From an uncultured Mediterranea sp. (GTDB lineage Bacteria > Bacteroidota > Bacteroidia > Bacteroidales > Bacteroidaceae), in assembly GCA_945879145.1 (NCBI GenBank), contig CAMCUZ010000008.1, forward strand, positions 1 through 64,000: DNA of 64,000 nucleotides, written 5' to 3'. Positions 34,619-42,443 of this stretch are shown here, piece after piece (the first letter of the stretch is position 1; each line of letters opens with the position of its first letter). The position numbers and the translations under genes were made by a program. Under the pieces are notes generated by a model that did no database searches, was not told the DNA's origin, and saw only the letters and a list, made by a program, of their open reading frames with translations.

Positions 34619-34706
34619 CGGAAAGAGTGGGATTCAAACCCACGGTACAGCATAGCCGTACGCCGGATTTCGAGTCCGGTCCATTCGATCACTCTGGCAT
34701 CTTTCC
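34619..34706 (-). tRNA. tRNA-Ser(CGA)
   Basis: 88 bases on the minus strand. The acceptor arm GGAAAGA pairs with TCTTTCC, followed by discriminator G. The anticodon stem CCGGA/TCCGG encloses the loop CTCGAAA with anticodon CGA. A long variable arm of the class II tRNA type is present (CGTACGGC...GTACCG), then the T arm GTGGGTTTGAATCCCAC. CCA is not encoded. Confidence 0.93.
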
Positions 34707-34793
34707 TTTTGTTTTCGGCTGCAAAAGTAATAGCTTTTTCTTTAGGTTGTATGCTTTGAGGCCATATTTTTTTTCAAAAAGTACAGAAATGGC

Positions 34794-34823
34794 TTGTGCT
34801 TAGCAAGATTTTGCATATATTTG
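34794..34823 (+). promoter_or_regulatory. Bacteroidetes-type promoter of the barrel protein gene
   Basis: TATATTTG at 34816-34823 with TTG at 34794-34796 (19-base spacer). A transcript start near 34830 rules out the longer in-frame start at 34796. Confidence 0.75.
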
Positions 34824-34852
34824 CCGCCGTAATCATTAACCAAATAGGAAAT

Positions 34853-35407
34853 ATGAAAAAGATTATTGGAACATTTTTTGTGGCTGTGGCTGCTCTGTTC
34901 ATGGCTATGCCTGCTCAGGCGCAACTGCTTAAGTGGGGCGTAAAAGGCGGTGTAAACATGAGCAAAATTGATTGGGACGGAGGTGCTGAAGGAAATAAAG
35001 ACAATAGTACGGGGTTCTTCATTGGACCTATGGCTGAGTTCACCCTACCCATTGTTGGACTTGGGATAGATGGTGCTTTGCTTTACTCACAGCGCGGTGA
35101 TGAGGGTTTCAAGCAGCAGGGGTTTGAGATTCCTGTTAACTTGAAGTACACCATTGGCCTGGGTAGTATGCTGGGCATCTATCTGGCTGCCGGTCCTGAT
35201 TTCTTCTACAATTGGAAGGATTTTGATGCAAAGGACGGCGAAAAAAAGGATGTTCAAGTGGGCATCAATCTCGGTGCTGGTGTGAAGCTGTTGCGTCATC
35301 TGCAGGTTGGTGTAAACTACCAGATTCCCATGGGTGACTCCTTCAAGGTGGAAAATATCAAATATAAGACGAACACTTGGCAGGTTTCTGCTGCGATACT
35401 GTTCTAA
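34853..35407 (+). CDS. Small outer-membrane beta-barrel protein (PorT-like family)
   Basis: Protein of 184 residues from the ATG at 34853, chosen because the promoter lies at 34794-34823. The signal peptide runs to about residue 23 (AMPAQA). The mature part starts with LKWGVKGGVNMSKIDWDG and alternates polar and hydrophobic residues, ending in an aromatic-hydrophobic strand (WQVSAAILF). This is the layout of the small porin-like OMP_b-brl_2 barrels common in Bacteroidales. Individual roles of these proteins are mostly unknown. Confidence 0.85.
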   Translation: MKKIIGTFFVAVAALFMAMPAQAQLLKWGVKGGVNMSKIDWDGGAEGNKDNSTGFFIGPMAEFTLPIVGLGIDGALLYSQRGDEGFKQQGFEIPVNLKYTIGLGSMLGIYLAAGPDFFYNWKDFDAKDGEKKDVQVGINLGAGVKLLRHLQVGVNYQIPMGDSFKVENIKYKTNTWQVSAAILF

Positions 35408-35471
35408 ATCATCCTGGAAAATAGTTCAACCACTTCCGACAGATGGCTGTTATAGCCGCTGCGGATAGTAT

Positions 35472-35524
35472 AAAAAAAGGTGAGTCCACTTCTGCTTAGG
35501 CAGGATGGTGGGCTCACCTTTTTT
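35472..35524. terminator. Bidirectional terminator between barrel gene and ispG
   Basis: AAAAAAGGTGAG stem with GTCCAC extension pairs with GTGGGCTCACCTTTTTT, giving A and T runs on both sides, between convergent genes. Confidence 0.85.
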
Positions 35525-35578
35525 ATCTCTTTTTCAAAACAAGCGTTGTGGCACCTTGGGGCAGGTGGCTTAACCTAC

Positions 35579-37435
35579 TCACTCTTCTGATAAGTTTCGG
35601 TCAGCTTCAATCAGGGCTAGGAGTTTCTCTACAGCCTCTTCTTCGGGAATGTTCTTCTCAATGCATTGCTTCTGCTTGTAGAGGCTGATCTTGCCACGGC
35701 CAGCTCCTACATAGCCGTAGTCGGCATCGGCCATTTCGCCAGGGCCATTGACGATGCAACCCATAATACCTATCTTAAGGCCTTTGAGGTGGGCTGTAGC
35801 CGCCTTGATGCGGGCAATGGTGGATTGCAGGTCGTAGAGCGTGCGGCCACAGCCGGGGCAGGAGATGTACTCCGTCTTGCTGGTACGCAGCCGGGCTGCT
35901 TGCAGGATGCCGAAGGCGGTGGAATCTACCGTTGTGGCAGGTAGGTCGGGCAGCTGGTTGAAGAGGAAGATGCCATCGCAGAGGCCGTCAAAGAGCAGTG
36001 CACCCAGGTCGGCTGCCGACTTAATCTGCAAATCTTCTGCTTCGTGCTCGGCATAGTGGCTGAAGCAGACTACCGGGTTCTGCAGCCCTTCGTTTATCAG
36101 CTGGTGTACCAAGGCACGCAACTCGCCCGTGCGGTTGGGGTGGTTACTCTGAGCAATCACCACCACCTCAGGGTGTAGCTTCAAGCAGGCTATAGCCTCT
36201 TCATTCAGTCCCATGTAGGTGAGGAAGAGGAACTTGATGGGTGCATTGCAGGCCGAGAGGAAGGGCAACTGTTCCGACTGATAGGCTGGATAGGTATTCG
36301 GCTCACCCTTCCAGCAGGGAGCATCCACAATCAGGCTGGGTGCCTTCTTGTTAGGGATAAGGTCCGCTTCGGGAAGGTGATTACCTACATAGATAAAGTC
36401 GGGCATGAACTGCTCGTTCCATTCCAGCTTGCCTTCGAGGCGGGCAGCAATGACTACAGGGATTTGTCCTCCTCCTAGAGGACCTATGGCCTGAGTGGCA
36501 CGACGGGTAGGACGGAGGTAATCAAATGAGGGAGCCTCAGCGGCTGGGATATAAGGGTGGTTCTGCCGCTGGAGCACATAGTCCCTCAGCTTGCGGGCTA
36601 CTGGAATCTCGGCTTCGGGTGCTTCGCTCAAGGAGACGCGGATTGTATCGCCTAGGCCATCGGTCAGCAAGGCACCGATGCCCAGCGCGCTCTTGATGCG
36701 TCCATCTTCACCATCACCAGCCTCTGTTACGCCCAGGTGAAGCGGGAAGTGCATCCCCTCACGCTCCATGACCTCAGCCAGCAGACGGACAGTACGTACC
36801 ATCACTACGGTGTTCGAGGCTTTGATGGAGATGACCACATCCATGAACTGCTGCTCCACGCAGATACGCAGAAACTCCATGCACGACTCCACCATCCCCT
36901 CAGGGGTATCGCCATAGCGTGACATGATGCGGTCACTCAGCGATCCGTGGTTCACGCCAATGCGGATAGCGGTATGGTTCTCCTTGCAAATCTGGAGGAA
37001 AGGAACAAAGCGCTGGCGAATCTTCTCAATCTCGGCAGCATACTCCTCGTCGGTATAGTCCAGGTGCTTGAAGGTACGTGCTGCATCCACGTAGTTGCCA
37101 GGGTTGATGCGTACCTTCTCTGCAAAACAGGCAGCCACATCAGCCACCCTAGGGTTAAAGTGTACGTCCGCCACTAGAGGCACCATGCACCCTTTAGCGC
37201 GCAGGGCAGCATTGATATGCTGCAGGTTCTCTGCTTCGCGCACCCCTTGGGTAGTGAGGCGTACATATTCGCCTCCTGCTTCTACGATACGCAGTGTCTG
37301 TTCCACGCAGGCTTCGGTATCCATCGTGACCGTATTGGTCATGCTCTGCAAGCGGATAGGGTGCTCACCACCCAAAGGGGTGGCCCCCACATTGACGGCA
37401 TGAGTCTGCCGACGAGAGTAGTTGAAGAGATCCAT
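35579..37435 (-). CDS. ispG: 4-hydroxy-3-methylbut-2-enyl diphosphate synthase IspG (Bacteroidetes long form)
   Basis: Iron-sulfur enzyme of 618 residues in the MEP isoprenoid pathway that makes HMBPP from MEcPP. The N-terminal TIM barrel covers about residues 1-270. A long middle insertion (about 270-500) distinguishes the Bacteroidetes and plant form from the roughly 370-residue short form. The C-terminal 4Fe-4S domain has CPGCGRTLYD and MGCIVNGPGEM. It is the last gene of a gcvH-purE-ispG group; heptamer repeats fill the gap to purE. Confidence 0.96.
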   Translation of the reverse strand: MDLFNYSRRQTHAVNVGATPLGGEHPIRLQSMTNTVTMDTEACVEQTLRIVEAGGEYVRLTTQGVREAENLQHINAALRAKGCMVPLVADVHFNPRVADVAACFAEKVRINPGNYVDAARTFKHLDYTDEEYAAEIEKIRQRFVPFLQICKENHTAIRIGVNHGSLSDRIMSRYGDTPEGMVESCMEFLRICVEQQFMDVVISIKASNTVVMVRTVRLLAEVMEREGMHFPLHLGVTEAGDGEDGRIKSALGIGALLTDGLGDTIRVSLSEAPEAEIPVARKLRDYVLQRQNHPYIPAAEAPSFDYLRPTRRATQAIGPLGGGQIPVVIAARLEGKLEWNEQFMPDFIYVGNHLPEADLIPNKKAPSLIVDAPCWKGEPNTYPAYQSEQLPFLSACNAPIKFLFLTYMGLNEEAIACLKLHPEVVVIAQSNHPNRTGELRALVHQLINEGLQNPVVCFSHYAEHEAEDLQIKSAADLGALLFDGLCDGIFLFNQLPDLPATTVDSTAFGILQAARLRTSKTEYISCPGCGRTLYDLQSTIARIKAATAHLKGLKIGIMGCIVNGPGEMADADYGYVGAGRGKISLYKQKQCIEKNIPEEEAVEKLLALIEADRNLSEE

Positions 37436-37443
37436 TTATGGTT

Positions 37444-37464
37444 AGTGATTAGTGTTTAGTGAAA
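37444..37464. repeat. Heptamer repeat AGTGATT, three units
   Basis: AGTGATT, AGTGTTT and AGTGAAA in register between purE and ispG; same family as 21497-21531 and 37987-38078. Confidence 0.75.
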
Positions 37465-37468
37465 ACCC

Positions 37469-37978
37469 TCAATTCGTTTTGTAGTCGTAATGTACTTCTT
37501 TCAGCTCTTTGTTGGCCTTTACGATTTTTTGTTTCAGGCCTTCCTTGTAGGCGGCCAGCTTCTCGGCCAGGTTGGTGTCGGCCAGGGAGAGCATCTGAAT
37601 AGCCAGGATGGCCGCATTCATCGCGCCGTTGATGGCCACGGTAGCCACGGGGATGCCGGGAGGCATTTGGATGATGGAGTAGAGGGCATCTACGCCATCC
37701 AGCACGGAGCCTTTGACAGGTACGCCAATCACGGGCAATGTGGTGTTGGCTGCAATCACTCCAGGTAGTGCAGCGGCCATGCCGGCAGCGGCAATAATCA
37801 CCTTGATGCCACGACCTTGTGCATTGCGGGCAAATTCTTCCACCTCTTGCGGCGTACGGTGTGCCGAGAGGGCATTCATTTCGAACGGCACCTGCATGTC
37901 GTTCAGCAGTTGGGCAGCTTTCTCCATCACCGGCAAGTCGCTGGTGCTGCCCATGATGATACTTACGATAGGAGACAT
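37469..37978 (-). CDS. purE: 5-(carboxyamino)imidazole ribonucleotide mutase PurE
   Basis: Purine pathway enzyme of 169 residues that turns N5-CAIR into CAIR. The active-site motif MGSTSDLPVMEKA near residue 9 and SAHRTP near residue 39 are typical of the class I PurE. GMAAALPGVIAANTTLPVIGVP and GVDALYSIIQMPPGIPVATVAI follow. Heptamer repeats flank it on both sides, and gcvH and ispG are its neighbours on the same strand. Confidence 0.96.
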   Translation of the reverse strand: MSPIVSIIMGSTSDLPVMEKAAQLLNDMQVPFEMNALSAHRTPQEVEEFARNAQGRGIKVIIAAAGMAAALPGVIAANTTLPVIGVPVKGSVLDGVDALYSIIQMPPGIPVATVAINGAMNAAILAIQMLSLADTNLAEKLAAYKEGLKQKIVKANKELKEVHYDYKTN

Positions 37979-37986
37979 TCTGGGTT

Positions 37987-38078
37987 CGTGTTTAGTGATT
38001 AGTGATTAGTAATAAGTGATTAGTAATAAGTGATTAGTCTGCAACACTCTAATCACTCATCACTAAACACTCATCACT
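37987..38078. repeat. Heptamer array with inverted half, can form a long hairpin
   Basis: Eight forward 7-base units (AGTGATT, AGTAATA and variants, 37987-38042), then four units in reverse (AATCACT, CATCACT, AAACACT, CATCACT, 38051-38078). 37988-38009 and 38050-38071 are complementary at 21 of 22 positions. Confidence 0.85.
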
Positions 38079-38089
38079 ACAAAACGGTT

Positions 38090-38470
38090 TTACTCATTCA
38101 CCAGGGCCTTGTAGGCTTCAGCATCGAGCAGGGCGTCGAAGTCGGCATCTGCAGTGGGCTTGATTTTGATCAGCCAGCCTTCGCCGTAGGGATCCTTGTT
38201 GACCAGTTCGGGTTGATCGGCCAAAGCTTCGTTCTGCTCCAGCACTTCGCCAGCTACGGGGATGAAGAGGTCGCTGATGGTCTTTACCACCTCAATCGTG
38301 CCGAACGTGTCGCCAGCAGCCAGGGTCTCACCCTCTGTCTGGATGTCAACGAACACGATGTCGCCCAGCTGTTCCTGAGCATAATCTGTAATACCTACAT
38401 AGGCGATGTCGCCTTCCACGCGAATCCATTCATGTTCGCTCGTGTACTTTACATTAGTTGGAAAGTTCAT
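38090..38470 (-). CDS. gcvH: Glycine cleavage system H protein
   Basis: Lipoyl carrier protein of 126 residues that shuttles the aminomethyl group among P, T and L proteins. The lipoyl-lysine is Lys63 in EVVKTISDLFIPVAGEV. The start at 38470 gives the usual family beginning (MNFPTNVKYTSEHEW); an upstream in-frame ATG at 38497 adds nine residues with no family match. The P, T and L genes are not in this window. Confidence 0.95.
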   Translation of the reverse strand: MNFPTNVKYTSEHEWIRVEGDIAYVGITDYAQEQLGDIVFVDIQTEGETLAAGDTFGTIEVVKTISDLFIPVAGEVLEQNEALADQPELVNKDPYGEGWLIKIKPTADADFDALLDAEAYKALVNE

Positions 38471-38536
38471 AATGATTGATTTTTTAGGGTTTAACAATCC
38501 GTTAATTCTATTTCTTTCAGATAGTGTTCATTTCAA

Positions 38537-39070
38537 TCAGATGATCAAGATGCGGAAGAGCAGGTTGGTCATGGGGTTGAGCACCAGCATGGCACAGAGC
38601 CATCCTAGAGCAAACCCACCCAACACTTCGCCCACCGTATGGTGTCCCAGGATAATGCGGGCCGTGCCCACAATACCTGCCACCAGAATCATTCCGCTGA
38701 GCCACCAAACCGGGTTGTAGCCAAACAGGGCGCTGAAGGCTACCAGTCCACCCACTACAGCACCTGCCCCTTCTGCATGCTCGCTCAGTTTCCAGCGGCA
38801 GTTGGCTACTACCGAGATAATCATCATCAGTAAGGCGGCCAGGATGATGCCCGTCATGTACCAAGGGATATGAAGCTGTCGCATCAGCACAAAGCAGGCT
38901 ACGTACGAGGTGATGGTGAGCAAGAAGGGTACGTAGCGCCGTTTGCGTTCAGCCATCTCGGCTGGAGTGAACTTGTTGAGTCGCTGGAATAGGTAGATGC
39001 CCAGCGTAGGCAGCATGATGGTGCTCACATAGACCAATCCCAGCACGGTCAGTTTATAGGCCAGGGGCAT
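38537..39070 (-). CDS. PAP2-superfamily membrane phosphatase, main part of a frameshifted gene
   Basis: 177 residues with several membrane segments. The phosphatase motifs are of the relaxed Bacteroidetes type: SEHAEGAG (PSGH-like position) and GTARIILGHHTVGEVLGG (SRxxxxxHxxxD-like). The family protein normally starts with an extra N-terminal membrane helix. That part lies in the preceding frame (39054-39266), shifted by one base. This ORF alone begins at the ATG at 39070, in CTCCATGCCCCTGG. Possible activities are lipid-phosphate or undecaprenyl-pyrophosphate phosphatase; truncated function is uncertain. Confidence 0.75.
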   Translation of the reverse strand: MPLAYKLTVLGLVYVSTIMLPTLGIYLFQRLNKFTPAEMAERKRRYVPFLLTITSYVACFVLMRQLHIPWYMTGIILAALLMMIISVVANCRWKLSEHAEGAGAVVGGLVAFSALFGYNPVWWLSGMILVAGIVGTARIILGHHTVGEVLGGFALGWLCAMLVLNPMTNLLFRILII

Positions 39071-39266
39071 GGAGGTAGGAGAAGATGAAGAGAATCAGGA
39101 AGGCTACGAAGGGAATGGTGAAGGGAGTGAAAAGGGCAGAGATGACCCGCGCTATCCTGCGCAGGCTCTTCTCGGCTATCAACTCCTCGCTGCTGGCCGT
39201 GCGTTTGGGCTGTAACGTGTGGTCCATCTGTCCCACCTGTTGTTCATCCATGCGTTCTGCTTCCAT
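39054..39266 (-). pseudogene. N-terminal part of the PAP2 protein, separated by a frameshift
   Basis: 70-residue frame ending RRIARVISALFTPFTIPFVAFL and IFSYLHAPGL. The first membrane helix matches the beginning of the same PAP2-like family, and the downstream frame starts within 17 bases of its stop. A one-base insertion or two-base deletion near 39068-39074 would join both into one protein of about 240 residues. It may be a true mutation, a reversible slip or a sequence error. The first 30 residues are charged and precede the helix. Confidence 0.65.
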
Positions 39267-39321
39267 ACGTCTTTCTCTTGGGTAAATGTTGTTTATACCT
39301 TAATTATATGGGCCGCATCGG

Positions 39322-40815
39322 TTATCGTCTCAACCGGGCCACGGGGATGTTGAGCTGTTGGCGATACTTTGCCACGGTACGTCGGGCAATGGGGTAACCC
39401 TTCTCCTTGAGCAGATCGCACAGTTCATCGTCGGTCAGCGGATGGCTGTGGTCCTCTCCCTCGATGCACTCCTTCAGGTAGAGCTTGATTTCGCGCACCG
39501 ACCGCTCTTCCCCCTCGTCGGTGGTATAGCCGTCGTTGAAGAAAAATTTCAACGGGAAGATGCCGAAGTTGGTCTGCACGTACTTGCTGTTGCTCACGCG
39601 CGAGATGGTGGAGATGTCGAGGTGGGTACGCTCGGCCACGTCCTTGAGGATCATGGGACGGAGTAGCGCCTCGTCGCCCTCTTGAAAGAAGGGGCGTTGC
39701 AGTTCGATGATGGCCTCCATGGTGACGGTCAGGGTCTGTTGCCGCTGCTTTACGGCATCAATAAAGCCCTGTGCAGCATCCATCTTCTGCTTCAAGAAGA
39801 GCATGGCTTCCTTTTGTTCGCGGGTTGGCTTGTTGCCTGCTCCGGGTTTCTGCTCTTCCATCATGCGGCTGAATTCGCGGCTGACATGCAGCTCGGGCAG
39901 GCGACCATCGTTGAGCGTCATGCTGATGTTGCCCTCATCGTCGGTCTCAACGAGAAAGTCGGGCACAATCTGCTGCAGATTGCGTCCTAGGCTTTCACCC
40001 AGCGAGGCACCCGGACGGGGGTTGAGTTTCTTGATCTCTTCTACAGCCTTGCTGGCCGTTTCGTCAGTAAGCTGCAATTGTTTGGCTATCTTGTCCCACC
40101 GCTTGCGGGTGAAGTCGTCATAACACTCCGTCAGGATTCGCTTCGTGGGCTCCACCAACTCAGCCGGAATCTCTTCTTGCTCAATCTTGCGTTGCAGTTG
40201 AATCATCAGGCATTGCTGGAGCGAGGCGGCACCCACACCGGGGGGATCGAGCTGCTGGATAATCTCCAGTACCTCTTTCAGCTCCTCTTCCGAGGCATCG
40301 ATACCCGCGTAGATGGCCAGTTCGTCGCTCAGGGCGCTGAGACTTTTGCGCAGCAGGCCGTCGTCGTCGAGTGAGCCAATCAGGTATTCCGCCAATTGCC
40401 GTTGGCGGTCGGTCATCTCGTGTTCACCCAGCTGTTGTTTCAGCATCTCGTAGAACGAGGTGGCCTCAGCGTAGGGTATCTCCTTGGGTTGGTCGTCGGG
40501 GCTCACGTTGTTGTTGCGCAGGTAGTAATCAGGGATATCCTCTTCGCTACGGAAATCGGCCTCTGCATCATAGTCGGCCTCACCTCCATCCTCGGCCACA
40601 TTCTCATTGAACTCGTCGGGAGTACCCTCTTCACTCCGCTCCGGCTCTTCGCGTCCCTCCTCAAGGGCAGGGTTCTCGAGCAGTTCGGCCCGCACACGAT
40701 CCTCTATCTCCAGCGCAGGCAGTTCGAGCAGTTTGACTGCAAGAATCTGCTGTGGCGAGAGGGTCTGCACCTGTTGTAGTGCCTGGGTTTGCAGCTGTCT
40801 GGAGCCTTGATTCAT
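39322..40815 (-). CDS. rpoN: RNA polymerase sigma-54 factor
   Basis: Alternative sigma factor of 497 residues that needs AAA+ activators. Region I is Gln- and Leu-rich at the N-terminus (LQTQALQQVQTLSPQQILAV). An acidic region II follows (about residues 55-115). The core-binding and DNA-binding region III ends with the RpoN box ARRTVAKYRQQLNIP near the C-terminus. No enhancer-binding protein is encoded nearby. It is preceded by its own promoter and followed by the PAP2 gene 56 bases on. Confidence 0.97.
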   Translation of the reverse strand: MNQGSRQLQTQALQQVQTLSPQQILAVKLLELPALEIEDRVRAELLENPALEEGREEPERSEEGTPDEFNENVAEDGGEADYDAEADFRSEEDIPDYYLRNNNVSPDDQPKEIPYAEATSFYEMLKQQLGEHEMTDRQRQLAEYLIGSLDDDGLLRKSLSALSDELAIYAGIDASEEELKEVLEIIQQLDPPGVGAASLQQCLMIQLQRKIEQEEIPAELVEPTKRILTECYDDFTRKRWDKIAKQLQLTDETASKAVEEIKKLNPRPGASLGESLGRNLQQIVPDFLVETDDEGNISMTLNDGRLPELHVSREFSRMMEEQKPGAGNKPTREQKEAMLFLKQKMDAAQGFIDAVKQRQQTLTVTMEAIIELQRPFFQEGDEALLRPMILKDVAERTHLDISTISRVSNSKYVQTNFGIFPLKFFFNDGYTTDEGEERSVREIKLYLKECIEGEDHSHPLTDDELCDLLKEKGYPIARRTVAKYRQQLNIPVARLRR

Positions 40816-40858
40816 TTGGTTTGGTTATTTATTCGTTATTTATTCATTAAATTCTCTG

Positions 40859-40889
40859 CAAAAATAACGCAATTCTGTAGAACGAGCAA
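40859..40889 (-). promoter_or_regulatory. Bacteroidetes-type promoter of rpoN
   Basis: Minus-strand TATTTTTG (40866-40859) with TTG at 40889-40887 and a 20-base spacer. Confidence 0.7.
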
Positions 40890-40899
40890 ATATTTTCAT

Positions 40900-40907
40900 T
40901 AATTTTG
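40900..40907 (+). promoter_or_regulatory. -7 box of pepP
   Basis: TAATTTTG at 40900-40907, facing away from the rpoN promoter 11 bases away. The transcript would start near 40914, so the ATG at 40941 and not an upstream one at 40905 is the start. Confidence 0.6.
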
Positions 40908-40940
40908 CGGCAAAGGAATAATCCTAAATCAAGAATTGTT

Positions 40941-42314
40941 ATGTTTGCTAAAGAAACTTACGTGCAGCGCAGAGCGCAGCTCAAGAAAAATGTAGGCTCC
41001 GGTATCTTGCTCTTTTTGGGCAATGAGGAGCAGGGTTTGAACTATGAGGACAATGCCTTCCGTTTTCGGCAGGACTCTACGTACCTCTACTTTTTTGGTA
41101 TCTCGGCCCCTTCGCTGGCCGCTATTATTGATATCGACAATGACCGTGAAATCATATTCGGCGATGAACTCTCCATCGACTATATTGTTTGGATGGGCGT
41201 GCAGCCTACTTTGCGCGACAAGAGTGCTGCGGTAGGTATTACCGATGTGCGTCCGCTGGCCAAGCTGACCGATTACCTTCACGAGGCCGTGAAGAGCGGA
41301 CAGACCATACATTATCTGCCGCCCTACCGTGCTGAGCATAAGCTGAAACTGACCGACTGGCTCGGATTGCCTCCTGCACATCAGGTGGGAAGCGTGCCCT
41401 TTATCCGTGGTGTAGTGGCTCAGCGTAACTACAAGACCGAAGAGGAGATTGCTGAAATCGAGCGCGCTTGCAACGTGACGGCCGATATGCACATTGCAGC
41501 CATCAAGGCCGTTCGTCCTGGCAAGTACGAGTATGAGGTCGCTGCCGAGATTGAACGTGTGGCTCAGGAGAATGGCTGCCAGCTCTCGTTCCCCACCATT
41601 GCCACCATCAATGGACAAACGCTTCATAACCACTACCATGGCCACCTGATTAAGCCGGGTGACCTCTTCTTGGTTGATGCCGGTGCTGAGCTGCCTTCGG
41701 GCTATTGCGGCGATATGTCGAGCACCACGCCTGCCGACCCTACCTTCACTAGCCGTCAGCGCGAAGTCTATGAGATTCAGAATGCCATGCACTTGGAGAG
41801 CGTCAAGGCTCTCCGTCCGGGTATTCCCTATATGGAGGTGTATGAACTTTCGGCTCGCGTATGCGTGGAGGGCATGAAGGCGTTGGGCCTGATGAAGGGC
41901 AATGCTGAAGATGCCGTACGCGAAGGTGCACACGCCCTCTTCTATCCTCATGGATTGGGCCACATGATGGGGCTCGACGTACACGACATGGAGAACCTGG
42001 GCGAAATTTGGGTAGGCTACAACGGTCAGCCCAAGAGCACGCAGTTTGGTCGCAAGAGCCAGCGTTTGGCTATCCCCTTGGAGCCCGGCTTTGTCTTCAC
42101 CGTTGAACCTGGTATCTACTTTATCCCCGAACTGATTGACCTCTGGAAGGGTGAGAAGAAGTTTGCTGACTTCATCAACTACGACAAGGTAGAGGAGTAC
42201 CGTCACTTCGGCGGTATCCGCAACGAAGAGGACTACCTCATCACCCCCGATGGAGCCCGTCGCTTAGGTAAGAAGATTCCCCTCACGCCCGAAGAGGTTG
42301 AGGCGATTCGATAA
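40941..42314 (+). CDS. pepP: Xaa-Pro aminopeptidase (aminopeptidase P, M24B)
   Basis: Metallopeptidase of 457 residues that removes N-terminal residues before proline. The creatinase-like N-terminal domain covers about residues 1-170. The pita-bread catalytic domain follows, with metal ligands in VDAGAELPSGYCGDMSST, FYPHGLGHMMGLDVHD, FTVEPGIYF and a later Glu. The start at 40941 is set by the promoter; the upstream 12 codons lie at the -7 box. The gene is monocistronic with a terminator. Confidence 0.93.
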   Translation: MFAKETYVQRRAQLKKNVGSGILLFLGNEEQGLNYEDNAFRFRQDSTYLYFFGISAPSLAAIIDIDNDREIIFGDELSIDYIVWMGVQPTLRDKSAAVGITDVRPLAKLTDYLHEAVKSGQTIHYLPPYRAEHKLKLTDWLGLPPAHQVGSVPFIRGVVAQRNYKTEEEIAEIERACNVTADMHIAAIKAVRPGKYEYEVAAEIERVAQENGCQLSFPTIATINGQTLHNHYHGHLIKPGDLFLVDAGAELPSGYCGDMSSTTPADPTFTSRQREVYEIQNAMHLESVKALRPGIPYMEVYELSARVCVEGMKALGLMKGNAEDAVREGAHALFYPHGLGHMMGLDVHDMENLGEIWVGYNGQPKSTQFGRKSQRLAIPLEPGFVFTVEPGIYFIPELIDLWKGEKKFADFINYDKVEEYRHFGGIRNEEDYLITPDGARRLGKKIPLTPEEVEAIR

Positions 42315-42331
42315 CTACAGGATGAATACAA

Positions 42332-42369
42332 AGAGGGCCCTCCATTCATATCAAAGGAGGGCCCTTTTT
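42332..42369 (+). terminator. Terminator of pepP
   Basis: AGGGCCCTCC (42334-42343) pairs with 42356-42365 and is followed by T. It lies 18 bases after the pepP stop. Confidence 0.9.
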
Positions 42370-42399
42370 GTATTATAATGCTTAAACGGTTGCCATAAC

Positions 42400-42427
42400 C
42401 TGTAGGGGCGGAATATTTTCCGCCCTG
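42400..42427. repeat. Dispersed palindrome, copy 2 (GGGCGGAA...TTCCGCCC)
   Basis: Stem 42406-42413 with 42418-42425. It differs from copy 1 (22924-22950) at one position in 28 and again lies between convergent genes. Confidence 0.85.
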
Positions 42428-42443
42428 AGTACCGTTTTTTTTG

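Noticed and set aside
34453..34692. 79-codon minus-strand frame covering tRNA-Ser and its terminator
   Set aside because: It is explained by the tRNA and the terminator, and reads as a chance frame.
40929..42206. 425-codon open frame opposite pepP
   Set aside because: The plus strand carries a full M24B peptidase; the opposite frame has no family features.
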